The notes beneath the pieces were generated by a model. That model searched no databases. It was not told where the DNA came from and saw only the letters and a list, made by a program, of their open reading frames with translations. The position numbers and the translations under genes are program-made. From Lithobates sylvaticus (Eukaryota; Chordata; Amphibia; Anura; Ranidae): 64,000 bases of DNA. This document shows, piece after piece, positions 35,261 to 45,891 of the stretch. The DNA lies in contig CM053029.1 in NCBI GenBank assembly GCA_028564925.1, positions 288,341,057 through 288,405,056 on the forward strand, given 5' to 3'. How positions within the stretch are numbered: the stretch's first letter is position 1; every line of letters begins with the position of its first letter.

Positions 35261-35692
35261 GGTAGTCATAAATTAAAAGCCGTGTAAATTCCAGAAAATG
35301 TACTCTAGTTTGTAGACGCTATAACTTTTGCGCAAACCAATAAATATACGCTTATTGGCATTTTTTTTTACTAAAGACATGTGGCTGAATACATTTTGGC
35401 CCAAATGTTTGACTAAAATTGAGTTTATTAGATTTTTTTTATAACAAAAAGTAGAAAATCTCTTTTTTTTTCAAAATTTTCGCTCCTTTTCCGTTTATAT
35501 CGCAAAAAATAAAAATCACAGAGGCAATCAAATACCATCAAAAGAAAGCTCTATTTGTGGGAAGAAAAGGACGCAAATTTCGTTTGGTTACAAAATTGCA
35601 TGACCGCGCAATTACCAGTTAAAGTAGTGCAGTGCGAAATTGAAAAAAGACCTCTGGTCCTTAAGCTGACAATTGGTCCGGGGCTAAAGTGG
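35261..35692 (+). other. piggyBac 3' subterminal region
   Basis: Single-copy sequence between the array and the TTAA. It carries a T-rich stretch, TTTATATCGCAAAAAATAAA and GCATGACCGCGCAATTACC close to the end. Subterminal sequence of this kind is normally needed for transposase binding; that role here is inference. Confidence 0.6.
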
Positions 35693-36031
35693 TTAAACAC
35701 GCAAGCACCATTAAAGTCTATGGGACATGAACATGAAAAATCAAAAGTGCTAATTTTAAAGGCGTATATGCAAGTTATTGTCATTGTTATTGTTATTGCC
35801 AGGGGACATGTATCAATGCAAAAAAAAAGTTTTAAAAACTAAAGTTTTTTCAGGAGCAGTGATTTTAATAATGCTTAAAGCGAAACAATAAAAGTGAAAT
35901 ATTCCTTTACATTTCATACCTTGGGGGTGTCTATAGTATGCCTGTAAAGTGGCGCATGTTTCCCGTGTTTAGAATAGTCTGAGAGCAAAATTACATTTCT
36001 AAAGGAAAAAAAGTAATTTAAAAGTACTTGC

Positions 36032-36200
36032 GACGTACAGAGACATCCCTATGGCTTTCCCGTAGCGTCAGAGGGGGTGGACTGGGTGGCCCCGCCCCCT
36101 CTGACGCTACGGAAAGCCATAGGGATGTCCCTGTACGTCAGAGGGGGTGGGGTCCCCCAGCGACGTCATCACGTGGCCCGCCCTCAGTTATAAAAGAGCT
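36032..36200. repeat. Centre of foldback 2 with promoter-like motifs
   Basis: An inverted repeat with arms of about 47 bp (GACGTACAGAGACATCCCTA and its mirror ending CTGTACGTC) spans 36032-36139. Just beyond lie GACGTCATCACGTG (36162-36175, CRE- and E-box-like) and TATAAAAG (36189-36196). The foldback centre may thus hold a promoter. Function is inferred from motifs only. Confidence 0.7.
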
Positions 36201-36389
36201 GTCATCTGAGAGGCCAGTCATTATGGAGGCAGGATGGTCACATTTTTATTTTTTTTATTTTTCGGTCCATCGGAGCAAAAGAAGAAGATGAATGGACTTT
36301 GTGGGACACTTTTATTTTTTTTATTTTTTAATATAGGACTTGTCCCAAGGCGTGTATTGTCGTTTTTACCATTTTAACACTTTTTTTGT

Positions 36390-36995
36390 GACATTTGTAC
36401 CCCGTTACCATTTCACACAAGGCGAGGCCAGGATCTGAGGGTCCACTTGTTAAAGGGGGCTTCCAGATTCCGATAAGCCCCCTGCCCGAAGACCCCCACA
36501 ACCACTGGGCAAGAGTTGTGGGGATGAGGGCCTTGTCTCCATCAACATGGGGACAAGGTGCTTTGGGGGGGCCGCTACCCCAAAGCACCCTCCCCATGTT
36601 GAGGGCATGTGGCCTGGTATGGTTCAGGAAGGGAGGCGCTCTCTCGCCCCCCCCCCCCCCTATTTTCCTGTGGACTGCCAGGTTGCGTGCTCGGATAAGG
36701 GTCTGGTATGTATTTTTGGGTGGACCCCCATGCCATTTTTTTTTTTTAAACTTTGGCGTGGGATTCTCCTTAAAATCCATTCCAGACCTGAAGGGTCTGG
36801 TGTAGATTTTGAGGGGGACTCCCACACCATTTGTTTTTTAAATTTTGGCAAAGGGTTCCCCTTAATATCCGTACCAGACCAGAAGGGCCTGGAATGGAAT
36901 TTGGGCGGACCCCCACGCAATTTATTTTTTCATTTTGGTTCGGGGTTCCCCTTAATATTCATACCAGACCCAAAGCACCTGGTAATGGACTGTGG
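36390..36995. repeat. Shared multi-hairpin module (foldback 2)
   Basis: Same block order as at 24516: ACCCCGTTACCATTTC, CTTGTTAAAGGGGGCTTCC, CCACAACCACTGGGCAAGAG, CAACATGGGGACAAGGTGC, GGATAAGGGTCTGGTATG, then three successive CCATACCAGACC-type stems near 36780, 36870 and 36960. The stem series is longer than in the Harbinger-type copies. Confidence 0.85.
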
Positions 36996-39900
36996 GGGAA
37001 TCTAATGCCATTTTTTTCAATGTCTTTTATCTGTATTGCCGAGACCCGACAATTCATTATAGCCGCAAGTAGTTTTAGTAGTTGGGGCAGGACCCAGGTC
37101 CCCAAACACTTTTTATGACAATACCATGCATATTAACCTTTAAAAGTCTATGGGAAAAATCAAAAGTGCTAATTTTAAAGGGTGTTCCGCAGCTTGCCGC
37201 GAACACCCCAAATTGTTCGCTATTCGGCGAACGGGCGAACAGCCAATGTTTAAGTTAAACTCATGTTCGACCCGAACATCAAGCTCATCCCTAATGATCA
37301 GTAACGGAACTTCCTGCAGCACTGAATGCCCGTTCTGAAAGCACGCTGGATGTAGGGCAGCCCAACAACTCAAAAGCATACTGGGCAAGTTCAGGCCAGT
37401 GGTCTATTCTAATGACCCAGTAAGTCAGCTGGAAAGCTCTCTATCTCTGTTTTGGCCCTGAGGTAATCATCCACCATGTGATGCAGACACTTCAGGTGGG
37501 ATGTGGAAGCTGACAGCCCTGGGCTGCGAGGACTAAAAAAAATCTGAAATGCCTCACTTAGGCAGATGCCTTCTCCAACGCTCCTCCCTTGACCAACAGA
37601 AGACTCAAAACTATGTTTTCCACCACACTGTAACCTACTGGAGTCAGGAAAAACATTCAATAAAATCCTCTTTAAGGTGTCCTCAAGAGATTTAATCTTC
37701 TGCACTCTCTGTGGGGATGGGATGAGTTCTGAGACCTTCCCCTTATAACAGTAATCAAGGAGGGTTGATTCAGTCCTTTCGCAGGCTTTGAAGCATGAGG
37801 TTGCCCATGCGCCTCAAATTTGCCGAGGCTTGAGAGCAGACTTCTCTGGGTCACTCAGGATGACAGCATCTGGAACTTCCTCCTCCCAGCCACGTACTAC
37901 TCCCAAGGGTCCTGGGGTTGGAAAGGCATCACTCACAGATTGACGCATGTCTTCCCCTTCTACGAAGCCTATGAAAGTGCCAGAATCCTCCTCCTTCCCT
38001 CTCTCCTCCTGTGTGTCCTGTGACATAGGAATGATGGTGTCTGGATAAAGTGGGCCTTAGGAGGAAAAGAAGTCCTCCTATTCCTCCTGCTGCTCTGCTT
38101 CCAGTGCCCTGTCCATAATGTCACGCAGAGTCTGCTCCAGCAGGAACACAACAGGGATTGTGTCACTGATGCAAGAACTGTCACGGCTCACCATCCTTGT
38201 GGTCTCCTCAAATGGTGACTATACAGTGCATGCATCCTTAATGATCAGCCATTGGCATGGGGAAAAAAGCTGAGGCGACCCGAGCCTGTCGTCCTGCTGT
38301 ATTTGCACAGGTACTCCTTGACGGCCCTCTGCTGCATGTATAGCCACTGCTGAATTGACAAAGTCGAAATCCACCTGGTGGGCATGTCACAAATCAGGCG
38401 GCTTACCTGATGTTCATAGTACAATTCTGCAGAAGAGGGCATGGAGGTGGAGGAGGGGGTAGAGCTCACAGGTCTGACATCATCACCACCAGCTGTATGG
38501 AGACGTTGGGGCACAACAAGCTGCAGCACCGAGCCCTGTCCTGCATCCTTTTGAGTTGCAAGCAGCATTACCCAGTGTGCTGTGAACTAAATATATCGTC
38601 CCTGCCCATGCTTGCTGGATGTATGTGTCAGCAGTAAGGTGGAATGACTGCCTTGCCCAACGATGCCAGAACATTCCCTTCCACTCGATGGTAGAGAGAT
38701 GGAATGGCCTTAGGTGAAAAGTAGTAGCGACTGGGAACCTGCCATTGTAGCACAGCACATTGTGTGAATTCACTGAAGGGGGCAGAATCCAAAAGGCTGA
38801 AAGGCAGAAGATGGGACAAGCTTGCATTTAGACGCTGGGCATGTGGGTGTCAGGGTGTTTTTTTCTGCTGCAGCAGATGGGGCAGAGAAATTTGCCGGCT
38901 ACAGTCTACAGCTGGTGTTGTGCTGCTGGCAGATGTGCTGCTAGGACCTGGGACACCCTGTGCTATACCATCATTCCTGTCAGTGGAGGCTGCTGAGAGG
39001 TAAAGACTCGGTATAGCAGGGGCAGACTGAAGTGGGTAAGGAGGAGGAGGGACATATTTGTGCCCCTTTTGTGTGGCTTTTAGGTGCTCTTGCCAACGGA
39101 CTGGATGTTAAATACCTTTTTAAGCATGTGTTATCCAAATGGTTGGTGTTTTTGCCATGTTTGATGTGCCTGAAAGACAGTTTGCAGATAGCAACAGTGC
39201 GAGCTGCTGCAGATGTGCTGAAAAAGGCCCAGACCGCTGAGCTTTGGGGAGTGGGCCGGGAGATAACAGCTGCAGAATGTGATGGAATAGGGTGGCTGCT
39301 TTCTATTCTTTCTTGATGTCGGCCTCCTTGGGGTTGTGCCACCTTACCTTCAGTTTCCTCCTTTGCTCTATCATGCACCCAAGTTGCATCAGTGACATCA
39401 TCATCATCTCCATCTCCTCCATCTTCATCATTACCACTGGAGACAACTTGGCAATACGTTACGGCTTTGGGAACATTAATGCCAATTTGTCTACGAGTGT
39501 TCCTCCCTCTCTCTAGGCTTATGTTCCTGTCATCCTCAACCTCAGAACCAACATCTGAATGCAGTAATGGCTGGGCATCATCAAGGGCAAGTGGCTGATG
39601 CTGTGGTCAAATAACTCAGCTGACTCCTCATTGGCTGATGTCGGGGCTATGGCAGGAATAGATGTGGACAAGGAGGCAGGTTTATCCATTCTGGCAACTG
39701 CAGGGGACTGCACACTTGTCTCTGCTTGCGTGACAGAGGATGAGGAGGATGAAGAAGGTTTAGTAAGCCAGTCAACCACCTCCTCTGCATGCTGTGGCTG
39801 GATAGTATGGGAAAACTCACTAAACAGAGGAAATTATGCCCTGCCTGGGGACTGACCACCATGTCCACCTTTGCCTGTGAACACATTTGTTGCTGGCCCC

Positions 39901-40812
39901 TTACAGTGCCAAGGGAACGTCTGCCGCTCCTTGTTGTCCTCCCAGACATTATTAAGAGGGAGAGGCTGGTGCTTATAAGCAAATGTAAAGAAGAAGTTGA
40001 AATTTGTACGTAGATGCACTTTAGTTAATATAAAGAGTTGTTTGTGAACTTTAGTTTGAGTACTCACACTACACACACACATTCCACAGATACACTATAA
40101 TATACTGCAATATAATGCGCCAAACGTACAGTGGCGTACAGAACTATATGGCGTTAAAGTGGCAGTAACACACACAAAACTATATGGCGTTAAACTGGCA
40201 GTAACGCACACAGAACTATATGGCGTTAAACTGGGCACAACGCACACAAACCTATATGGCGTTAAACTGGCAGTAATGCACACAAAACTATATGGCGTTA
40301 AACTGTCAGTAAAGCACACAGAAGTAAATGGCATTAAACTGGCAGTAATGCACACAGAGCTATATGGCGTTAAACTGGCAGTAAAGCACACAGAAGTAAA
40401 TGGCGTTAAACTGGCAGTAACGCACACAGAACAATATGACGTTAAACTGGCAGTAACGCAAACAGAACTATATGGCATTAAACTGGCAGTAATGCACACA
40501 GAACTATATGGCGTTAAACTGGCAGTAATGCACACAAAACTATATGGTGTTAAACTGGCAGTAACTCACACAGAAGTAGGGCTGCAACTAACGATTATTT
40601 TCATAATCGATTAGTTGGCCGATTATTGTTTCAAATAATCGATTAATCAGTTAATAACCTTAAAAAAAGTGTGGTGTATAATTTTAGTTAATATGTAAAG
40701 TTTAAAAAAAAGGCAATTTATTCTTAAATATCTATATGCAGGGGTAAGTATAAATAACCAACTATATAGTTAGGGAGCAAAATATTTAATCTACTCTGAG
40801 AATAACAGACAG

Positions 40813-40942
40813 AAGAGATATACTGTATATACTATTAGAGGAGATATACTGTATATACCATTAGAAGAGATATACTGTATATACTATTAGAAGAGATATA
40901 CTGTATATACTATTAGAAGAGATATACTGTATATACTATTAA
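40813..40942 (+). repeat. 26-bp tandem repeat, about five units
   Basis: GAGATATACTGTATATACTA recurs at intervals of about 26 bp. The unit itself contains the palindrome TATACTGTATATA. Non-coding. Confidence 0.9.
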
Positions 40943-40970
40943 AGGGTGAATCTGGTAAATATCAGACTCG

Positions 40971-41708
40971 TGCCGCGTACACACAAAGGGACTATCCCGC
41001 GGGATTATCCCCTGGCCTCAAGTCCAGGGGATAATCCCCTCGTGTGTGGGCCTCCAACGGACTTTTTTTCAAAAAGTCCGGCGGACTAAAGTTTTAGGTT
41101 TTGTTTTAAAATTATCCGCTGGACTTGGCAGTCCAGCGGACAATCCCGCCGTTAGTAGGCTAGTCCGCCGGACTTTTGAAATCAACGGACTTGCCGCTCA
41201 TCGGAAAGTCCGTTCATTTAGCATGTGACTTCAGGTACGTAGCTAGCGCAGGCAGTAAATGCCGGCGCGCTAGCTTCGTCACCTGGCATGGATTTAAAGG
41301 GAATCCCCACGCCGAAAAACGGCGTGGGGGTTCCCCCCAAATCCATCTCAGACCCTTATCCGAGCACGCAGCCCAGCAGGCCAGGAAAGGGGTGGGGACG
41401 AGCGAGCGCCCCCCCCCCCTCCTGAGCTGTACCAGGCAGCGTGCCCTCAACATGGGGGGTGCCCTGGGGAAAGGGGGGCCGTGCGGCCCCCCCACCCCAA
41501 AGCACCTTGTCCCCATGTTGATGAGGACAAGGGCCTCTTCCCGACAACCCTGGCTGTTGGTTGTCGGGGTCTGCGGGCGGGGGCTTATCGGAATCTGGGA
41601 GCCCCCTTTAATAAGGGGGCCCCCAGATCCCGGCCCCCCACCCTATGTGAATGAGTATGGGGTACGATGTAGGTCCGCCGGGAAAAGTCCCTTCGTGTGT
41701 ACGCGGCA
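40971..41708. mobile_element. Harbinger-type element, compact copy
   Basis: Ends TGCCGCGTACACACAAAGGG and CCCTTCGTGTGTACGCGGCA form nearly perfect inverted repeats. Flanking trinucleotides are TCG and TCA, so the target duplication is imperfect. The left part carries CCAGGGGATAATCCCCT and TCCGCCGGAC palindromes; the right part (41240-41665) is the shared hairpin module. 738 bp and non-coding. It is the shortest copy with both ends, so it defines the family well. Confidence 0.88.
41240..41665. repeat. Shared multi-hairpin module (compact copy)
   Basis: Five hairpins in series are visible: AATCCCCACGCCG with CGGCGTGGGGGTT (41301-41334); CAACATGGGG with CCCCATGTTG (about 41448 and 41511); CCGACAACC with GGTTGTCGG (about 41540-41567); GGGAGCCCCCTTTAATAAGG with its mirror (about 41597-41627); and a GCCGTGCGGC stem near 41479. 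The order equals that in the foldback hAT-type elements, read from the CCACGCC stem outward. Confidence 0.85.
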
Positions 41709-42035
41709 TCAGAGATCAAATTTTTTTTTATAAAAAAAAACAGTGTAAAAAAAAATGCAATTTTAAGAACGTTCATTCGATTTTTTAATTGTTAGTGGGG
41801 TGAAATCGATGTTCATTTTCAACCACCATGACGGGAAAATTTGGAAATAGAAAACTTCTTGGTGAAAGGAATTTTCAGACAGTATGTGGTTTACGTTCAG
41901 AAATGACATTCATTTTAAAAACAGAACGTTAAAAACAAGTGGAAATTTCAAACAACATTCTTTCATTCAGCGAATGTACAAAGATTTTTCATCTAAATAT
42001 TCTCGTCTGAAAATGGATCTGTGTGGCCAGCCTAA

Positions 42036-42440
42036 TGCCGTGTACACACGATCGGAATTCCGGCCAGAAAAAGACAGATGAGAGCTCTCATCGGAAAATG
42101 CTTCAGTGTGTAGGCTCCATCGGAATTTTGCTGGCCGAATTTCCGACAGCAAAGAATTGAGAGCATGTTCTCAATTTTTCCGACTGAAAAGGTTTCTATC
42201 GGAAATTCCGATCGTCTGTAGCAATTCTGATGCGCAAAATTCCTACGCATGCTCAGAAACAATTCAACGCATGCTCTGAACTCGGCTCGTTGTAGTGTTG
42301 TACGTCATCGCATTCTTGACAGTTGGAATTTGGTGTGACCGTGTGTAGGCAAGACAGTTTGAGCGGAATTCCGTCGGAATTCCATCGAGAAAACCGTCAG
42401 AGCTTTTTCCGACGAGAATTCTGATTGTGTGTACGCAGCA
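42036..42440. mobile_element. MITE with TGCCGTGTACACACGATCGG ends
   Basis: Ends TGCCGTGTACACACGATCGG and the mirror of TGCTGCGTACACACAATCAG; TAA at 42033-42035 and TAT at 42441-42443. The body contains GGAATTCCG and TCGGAAATTCCGA palindromes and no module. 405 bp. It belongs to the same terminal-repeat family as the element at 40971. Confidence 0.8.
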
Positions 42441-42854
42441 TATGGCTCGGTACACACCTGTGCAGTTGGCTTTTGATCTGTTTCTGCTGTGATTTTTGCT
42501 GTGCATTTTAGATTTTTGCGCACATGATTTTGCTGCGGTTTGCGTTTTTGCTTTTTTTTGGCCAATTAGTTGTTGGGCAGATTAATAAACACAAATTACT
42601 GCAAAAACGCATTACATGCTTTTCTGCAGCTTCTCCATTGAAGTATATTTAACCAAAAAATAAAAATTTTGCGTTAAAAAAAGTCACTGACTCTTTCCAA
42701 ACAGCAGCATCTGAAAAAAGCATAGATGTGAACGTGTCCCATAGGAAACCATGTAAATGAACTGTAGTGCGTTTCTGTAAAAAGAACCAAAAAACACATA
42801 GGTGTGAAACAGGTCTAAGACGTTTAGTAATATAATGGGGTTAAAAAAACAAAA

Positions 42855-42990
42855 ATTAGCCCTTCATAGTACAAAAAAAGCAAATAATCACTACTGTAGG
42901 GGTTAATTTTTTTACTGTAGAACTGTGAAAGTAATATTTACAGTAGTGATTATTTGCTCTTTTTGTACTATAAAGGGCTCATTTTATTTT
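42855..42990. repeat. Internal inverted repeat of the hAT element
   Basis: TTAGCCCTTCATAGTACAAA with CAAATAATCACTACTGTA is mirrored by TACAGTAGTGATTATTTG and TTTGTACTATAAAGGGCTCA. Arms are about 47 bp around a roughly 45-bp loop. Probably part of the transposon's subterminal structure. Confidence 0.8.
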
Positions 42991-43115
42991 TTGTTAACCC
43001 CATTAACATGCAACATGCTGGCCGATTAATCGATTATGAAAATAGTAATCGATTAATTTCATAATCGATTAGTTGTTGATTAATCGATTAGTTGTTTCAG
43101 TCCTACCCAGAAGTA

Positions 43116-44736
43116 CAGTGGTGTGAAAAAGTGTTTGCCCCCTTCCTCATTTCCTGTTCCTTTGCATGTTTGTCACACTTAAGTGTTTCGGAACATCAAA
43201 CCAATTTAAACAATAGTCAAGGACAACACAAGTAAACACAAAATGCAATTTGTAAATGAAGGTGTTTATTATTAAAGGTGAAAAAAAATCCAAACCATCA
43301 TGGCCCTGTGTGAAAAAGTGATTGCCCCCTAAACCTAATAACTGGTTGGGCCACCCTTAGCAGCAACAACTGCAACCAAGCGTTTGCGATAACGTGCAAT
43401 GAGGCTTTTACAGCGTCCTGGAGGAATTTTGGCCCACTCATCTTTGCAGAATTGTCCTAATTCAGTTGCATTAGAGGGTTTTCGAGCATGAACGGCCTTT
43501 TTAAGGTCATACCACAACATCTCAATAGGATTCAGGTCTGGACTTTGGCTAGGCCACTCCAAAGTCTTCATTTTGTTTTTCTTCAGCCATTCGGTGGTGG
43601 ACTTGCTGGTGTGTTTAGGATTATTGTCCTGCTGCAGAACCCAAGTTGGTTTCAGCTTGAGTACACGAACAGATGGTCGGACATTCTCCTTCAGGATCTC
43701 TTGGTAGACAGCAGAATTCATAGTTCCTTTTATCACGGCAAGTCTTCCAGGTCCTGAAGCAGAAAAACAGCCCCAGACCATCACACTACCACCACCATAT
43801 TTTACTATTGGTATAATGTTCTTTTTCTGAAATGCAGTGTTCCTTCTACGCCAGATATACTTGGACACACACCTTCCAAAGAGTTCCACTTTTGTCTCAT
43901 CGGTCCACAGAATGTTGTCCCAAAAGTCTTGGGGATCATCAAGATGTGTTGTGGAGAAATTGAGACGAGCTTTGATGTTCTTTTTGCTCAGCAGTGGTTT
44001 TCTCCTTGGAACTCTGCCATGCAGGCCATTTTTGCCCAGTCTTTTCCTGATGGTGGAGGCATGAACGCTGACCTTAACTGAGGCAAGTGAGGCCTGCAGT
44101 TCCTTGGACGTTGTTGTGGGGTCTTTTGTGACCTCTTGGATGAGTCGTCGCTGCGCTCTTGGGGTAATTTTGGGCGGCCGGCCACTCCTGGGAAGGTTCA
44201 CCACTGTTCCATGTCTTCGCCATTTGTGGATAATGGCTCTCACTGTGGTTCGCTGGATTCCCAAAGCTTTGGAAATGGCTGTATAACCCTTTCCAGACTG
44301 ATAGATCTCAATTACTTTCTTTCTCAATTGTTCCTGAATTTCTTTGGGTCTCGGCATGATGTGTAGCTTTTAAGGATCTTCTGGTGGACCTTACTGTGTC
44401 AAGCAGCTCCTATTTAAGTGATGCCTTGATTGTGAACAGGTGTGGCAATAATCAGGCCTGGGTGTGGCTAGAGAAATTGAACTCAGGTGTGGACAACCAC
44501 AGTTATAGTATGTTTTAACAAGGGGGGCAATCACTTTTTCACACAGGGCCATGATGGTTTGGATTTTTTTTCACCTTTAATAATAAACACCTTCATTTAC
44601 AAATTGCATTTTGTGTTTACTTGTGTTGTCCTTGACTATTGTTTAAATTGGTTTGATGTTCCGAAACACTTAAGTGTGACAAACATGCAAAGGAACAGGA
44701 AATGAGGAAGGGGGCAAACACTTTTTCACACCACTG
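43116..44736 (-). mobile_element. Young Tc1-type transposon, apparently complete
   Basis: 1621 bp, with 214-bp terminal inverted repeats (43116-43329 and 44523-44736) that I could align with no difference found. Both begin CAGTGGTGTGAAAAAGTGTT, and a related motif CTGTGTGAAAAAGTGATTGC lies at their inner edge, giving the IR/DR arrangement. TA borders are at 43114-43115 and 44737-44738. The transposase is intact. It sits inside the 36-bp minisatellite, directly next to the right duplication of the older hAT. Confidence 0.97.
43335..44357 (-). CDS. Tc1 transposase, DD34E, intact
   Basis: A 340-residue open frame, the standard length of Tc1 transposases, which cut and paste at TA dinucleotides. 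A paired-type bipartite DNA-binding domain occupies about 1-110: first helix-turn-helix with GYTAISKALGIQRTTVRAI, then the GRPR-like linker SGRPPKITPRAQRR, then a second helix-turn-helix ending STIRKRL. The catalytic residues are D153 (LWTDETKVELFG), D244 (LQQDNNPKHTS) and E279 (SPDLNPIEMLW), with 34 residues between the last two. A glycine-rich box GGGSVMVWGCF is at 188-198. Start is the first ATG on the minus strand at 44357, 166 bp inside the right inverted repeat's inner edge. No break seen, so activity is plausible. Confidence 0.98.
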   Translation of the reverse strand: MPRPKEIQEQLRKKVIEIYQSGKGYTAISKALGIQRTTVRAIIHKWRRHGTVVNLPRSGRPPKITPRAQRRLIQEVTKDPTTTSKELQASLASVKVSVHASTIRKRLGKNGLHGRVPRRKPLLSKKNIKARLNFSTTHLDDPQDFWDNILWTDETKVELFGRCVSKYIWRRRNTAFQKKNIIPIVKYGGGSVMVWGCFSASGPGRLAVIKGTMNSAVYQEILKENVRPSVRVLKLKPTWVLQQDNNPKHTSKSTTEWLKKNKMKTLEWPSQSPDLNPIEMLWYDLKKAVHARKPSNATELGQFCKDEWAKIPPGRCKSLIARYRKRLVAVVAAKGGPTSY

Positions 44737-45306
44737 TAAGTGGCATTTAAACCTGGCAGTAAAGCACATAGAACTATATGGCGTTAAAGTGGCAGTAATG
44801 CACATGGAACTGTATGGTGTTAAACTGTCAGTAACGCACATGGAACTGTATGGTGTTAAACTGGCAGTAACGCACACAGAACTATATGGCGTTAAACTGG
44901 CAGTAATGCACACAGAACTATATGGCGTTAAACTGGCAGTATCGCACACAGAAGTAAATGGCGTTAAACTGGCAGTAACACATAACACTATATGGCGTTA
45001 AACTGGCAGTAACGCACACAGAACTATATTGCATTAAACTGGCAGTAATGCACACATAACTACATGGCATTAAACTGGCAGCAATGCACACAAAACTATA
45101 TGGTCTTAAACTGGCAGTAACGCACGCGAAACTATATGGTGTTAAACTGGCAGTAATGCACACATAAGTAAGTGGCATTTAAAACTGTCAGTAAAGCACA
45201 CAGAACTATATGGTGTTAAAGTGGCAGTAACGCACATGGAACTGTATGGTTTTAAACTGGCAGTGACGCACACAGAAGTAAATGGCGTTAAACTGGCAGT
45301 AACGCA

Positions 45307-45891
45307 GTAAGTCCCAAACTGGAGGGTTTGCCTCCAACAGCCAATCGCCTCCTACACAGTTTGTGACCTCACAGGAAATGACCAAATAATGATGTAACAC
45401 AGAATGTGGACGTCAACACAGGAAATTACCAAATAAAGACATGACCAAATAAGGATGTAACACAGGATAAATTAATGTATACAATAACCAATGGACGATG
45501 ACAACAACTCCGCTGATAGGAATCCTTATACTACCATTCCTTGTGGATGGGAGGCTATCTGCAGGTGCACGCTGCGAATCTCGTCAGGTGCTGATCAGAC
45601 ACAGCAGAGACAAGAGCGTACATCCACCTATAACCGATAATGTCCTTGCAGAGCGAACATATCCCCTCAAACGATCATCTGTGCAATGCACAGGGGCCCT
45701 TTCATTGGCGGACATACCCCCATTCTGCAAACACCTTTCTCCAATCCCAGGAAGTTTTCCATTACCTAATGGTTCTCAAACAGCGTCAGTCTGCCCCAGT
45801 CAGCTCTTTAGAGCGGGCTGCGAGAGAATGAACACTGGGAGACACTGTGACAATACATATTAAAATACATTTTCATAAAATTTTCACAACA
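45307..45891 (+). other. Unrecognised insertion in the minisatellite
   Basis: A 585-bp non-repetitive segment with the minisatellite phrase CAGTAACGCA on both sides (45297-45306 and 45892-45901), which could be a target duplication or simply two repeat units. It ends in A/T-rich sequence (ATTAAAATACATTTTC). A 121-residue frame (45498-45863) has no family motif. Retroposed RNA or captured genomic DNA are both possible. Confidence 0.5.

Larger units (their letters stand above)
25879..35692 (+). mobile_element. piggyBac transposon, 9.8 kb, with intact transposase
   Basis: TTAA at 25875-25878 and 35693-35696, with ends CCACTTCCCGACCG and the mirror of CCACTTTAGCCCCGG. The transposase gene lies at 27395-29365. 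The unusual length comes from tandem arrays on both sides: imperfect 150-bp repeats (26300-26960), a 420-bp triplicate (29690-30870) and a higher-order array (31800-35260). The usual size for the superfamily is 2.5-4 kb. The 3' subterminal sequence with ACGCAAATTTCGTTTGG and GCATGACCGCGCAATTACC is a conserved end block. Confidence 0.92.
25824..37293. mobile_element. Foldback hAT-type element 2, carrying a piggyBac
   Basis: TAGGGATGAGCCGAACACCCC (25824) and GAACATCAAGCTCATCCCTA (37293) are flanked by a perfect 8-bp repeat ATGATCAG at 25816-25823 and 37294-37301. Relative to foldbacks 1 and 3 it is inserted in reverse: type A end on the left, type B on the right. Without the piggyBac (25879-35692) it measures about 1.65 kb, so the A arm is much reduced. 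The palindrome centre is at 36032-36139. It interrupts the hAT transposase just after its hATC motif. Confidence 0.92.
25744..39990 (-). pseudogene. hAT transposase (BED-finger type), decayed and split
   Basis: On the minus strand from about 39990 down to 25744, interrupted by foldback 2 (25824-37293). In order: a Ser/Thr/Gln-rich N-terminal region with WLTKPSSSSSSS (about 39770); a BED zinc-finger remnant (39102-39243) reading AICKLSFRHIKHGKNTNHLD with one expected Cys replaced by Ser; the RNase-H-fold signature CDMPTRWISTLSI (about 38395); an acidic loop; and the hATC dimerisation segment with ELLGCPTSSVLSERAFSAAG (about 37311-37385). The last codons continue across the foldback as VTDH then RTCLYTGVFDSYKKGS (25823-25760). 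Several frameshifts and stops. The role, cut-and-paste with 8-bp duplications, is known for the family. ZBED-like hATs are the closest match I recognise. Confidence 0.85.
40577..43105. mobile_element. hAT element with TAGGGCTGCAACTAA ends
   Basis: TAGGGCTGCAACTAACGATT (40577) and TTAGTTGTTTCAGTCCTA (43105) are inverted ends, followed inside by several ATCGATTA blocks. Flanks CACAGAAG (40569-40576) and CCCAGAAG (43106-43113) agree at 7 of 8 bases, fitting a hAT duplication inside the 36-bp minisatellite. No transposase is visible, so it is a non-autonomous copy. It contains a Harbinger-type element (40971-41708), a MITE (42036-42440), a 26-bp tandem repeat and an internal hairpin (42855-42990). 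Confidence 0.88.

Noticed and set aside
35551-35842. Frames of 77-95 aa on both strands at the piggyBac 3' end
   Set aside because: They cross the TTAA border between piggyBac and its foldback host and lack motifs; the DNA is a conserved transposon end.
40095-40614. Open frames of about 140-150 aa on both strands with a 12-residue repeat
   Set aside because: A direct result of a 36-bp minisatellite whose period is divisible by three. No start context, no conserved family, and both strands are equally open.
42446-42840. Possible further MITE (TACACACCTGTGCAG against AGGTGTGAAACAGG)
   Set aside because: The ends match too poorly and no target duplication was found.
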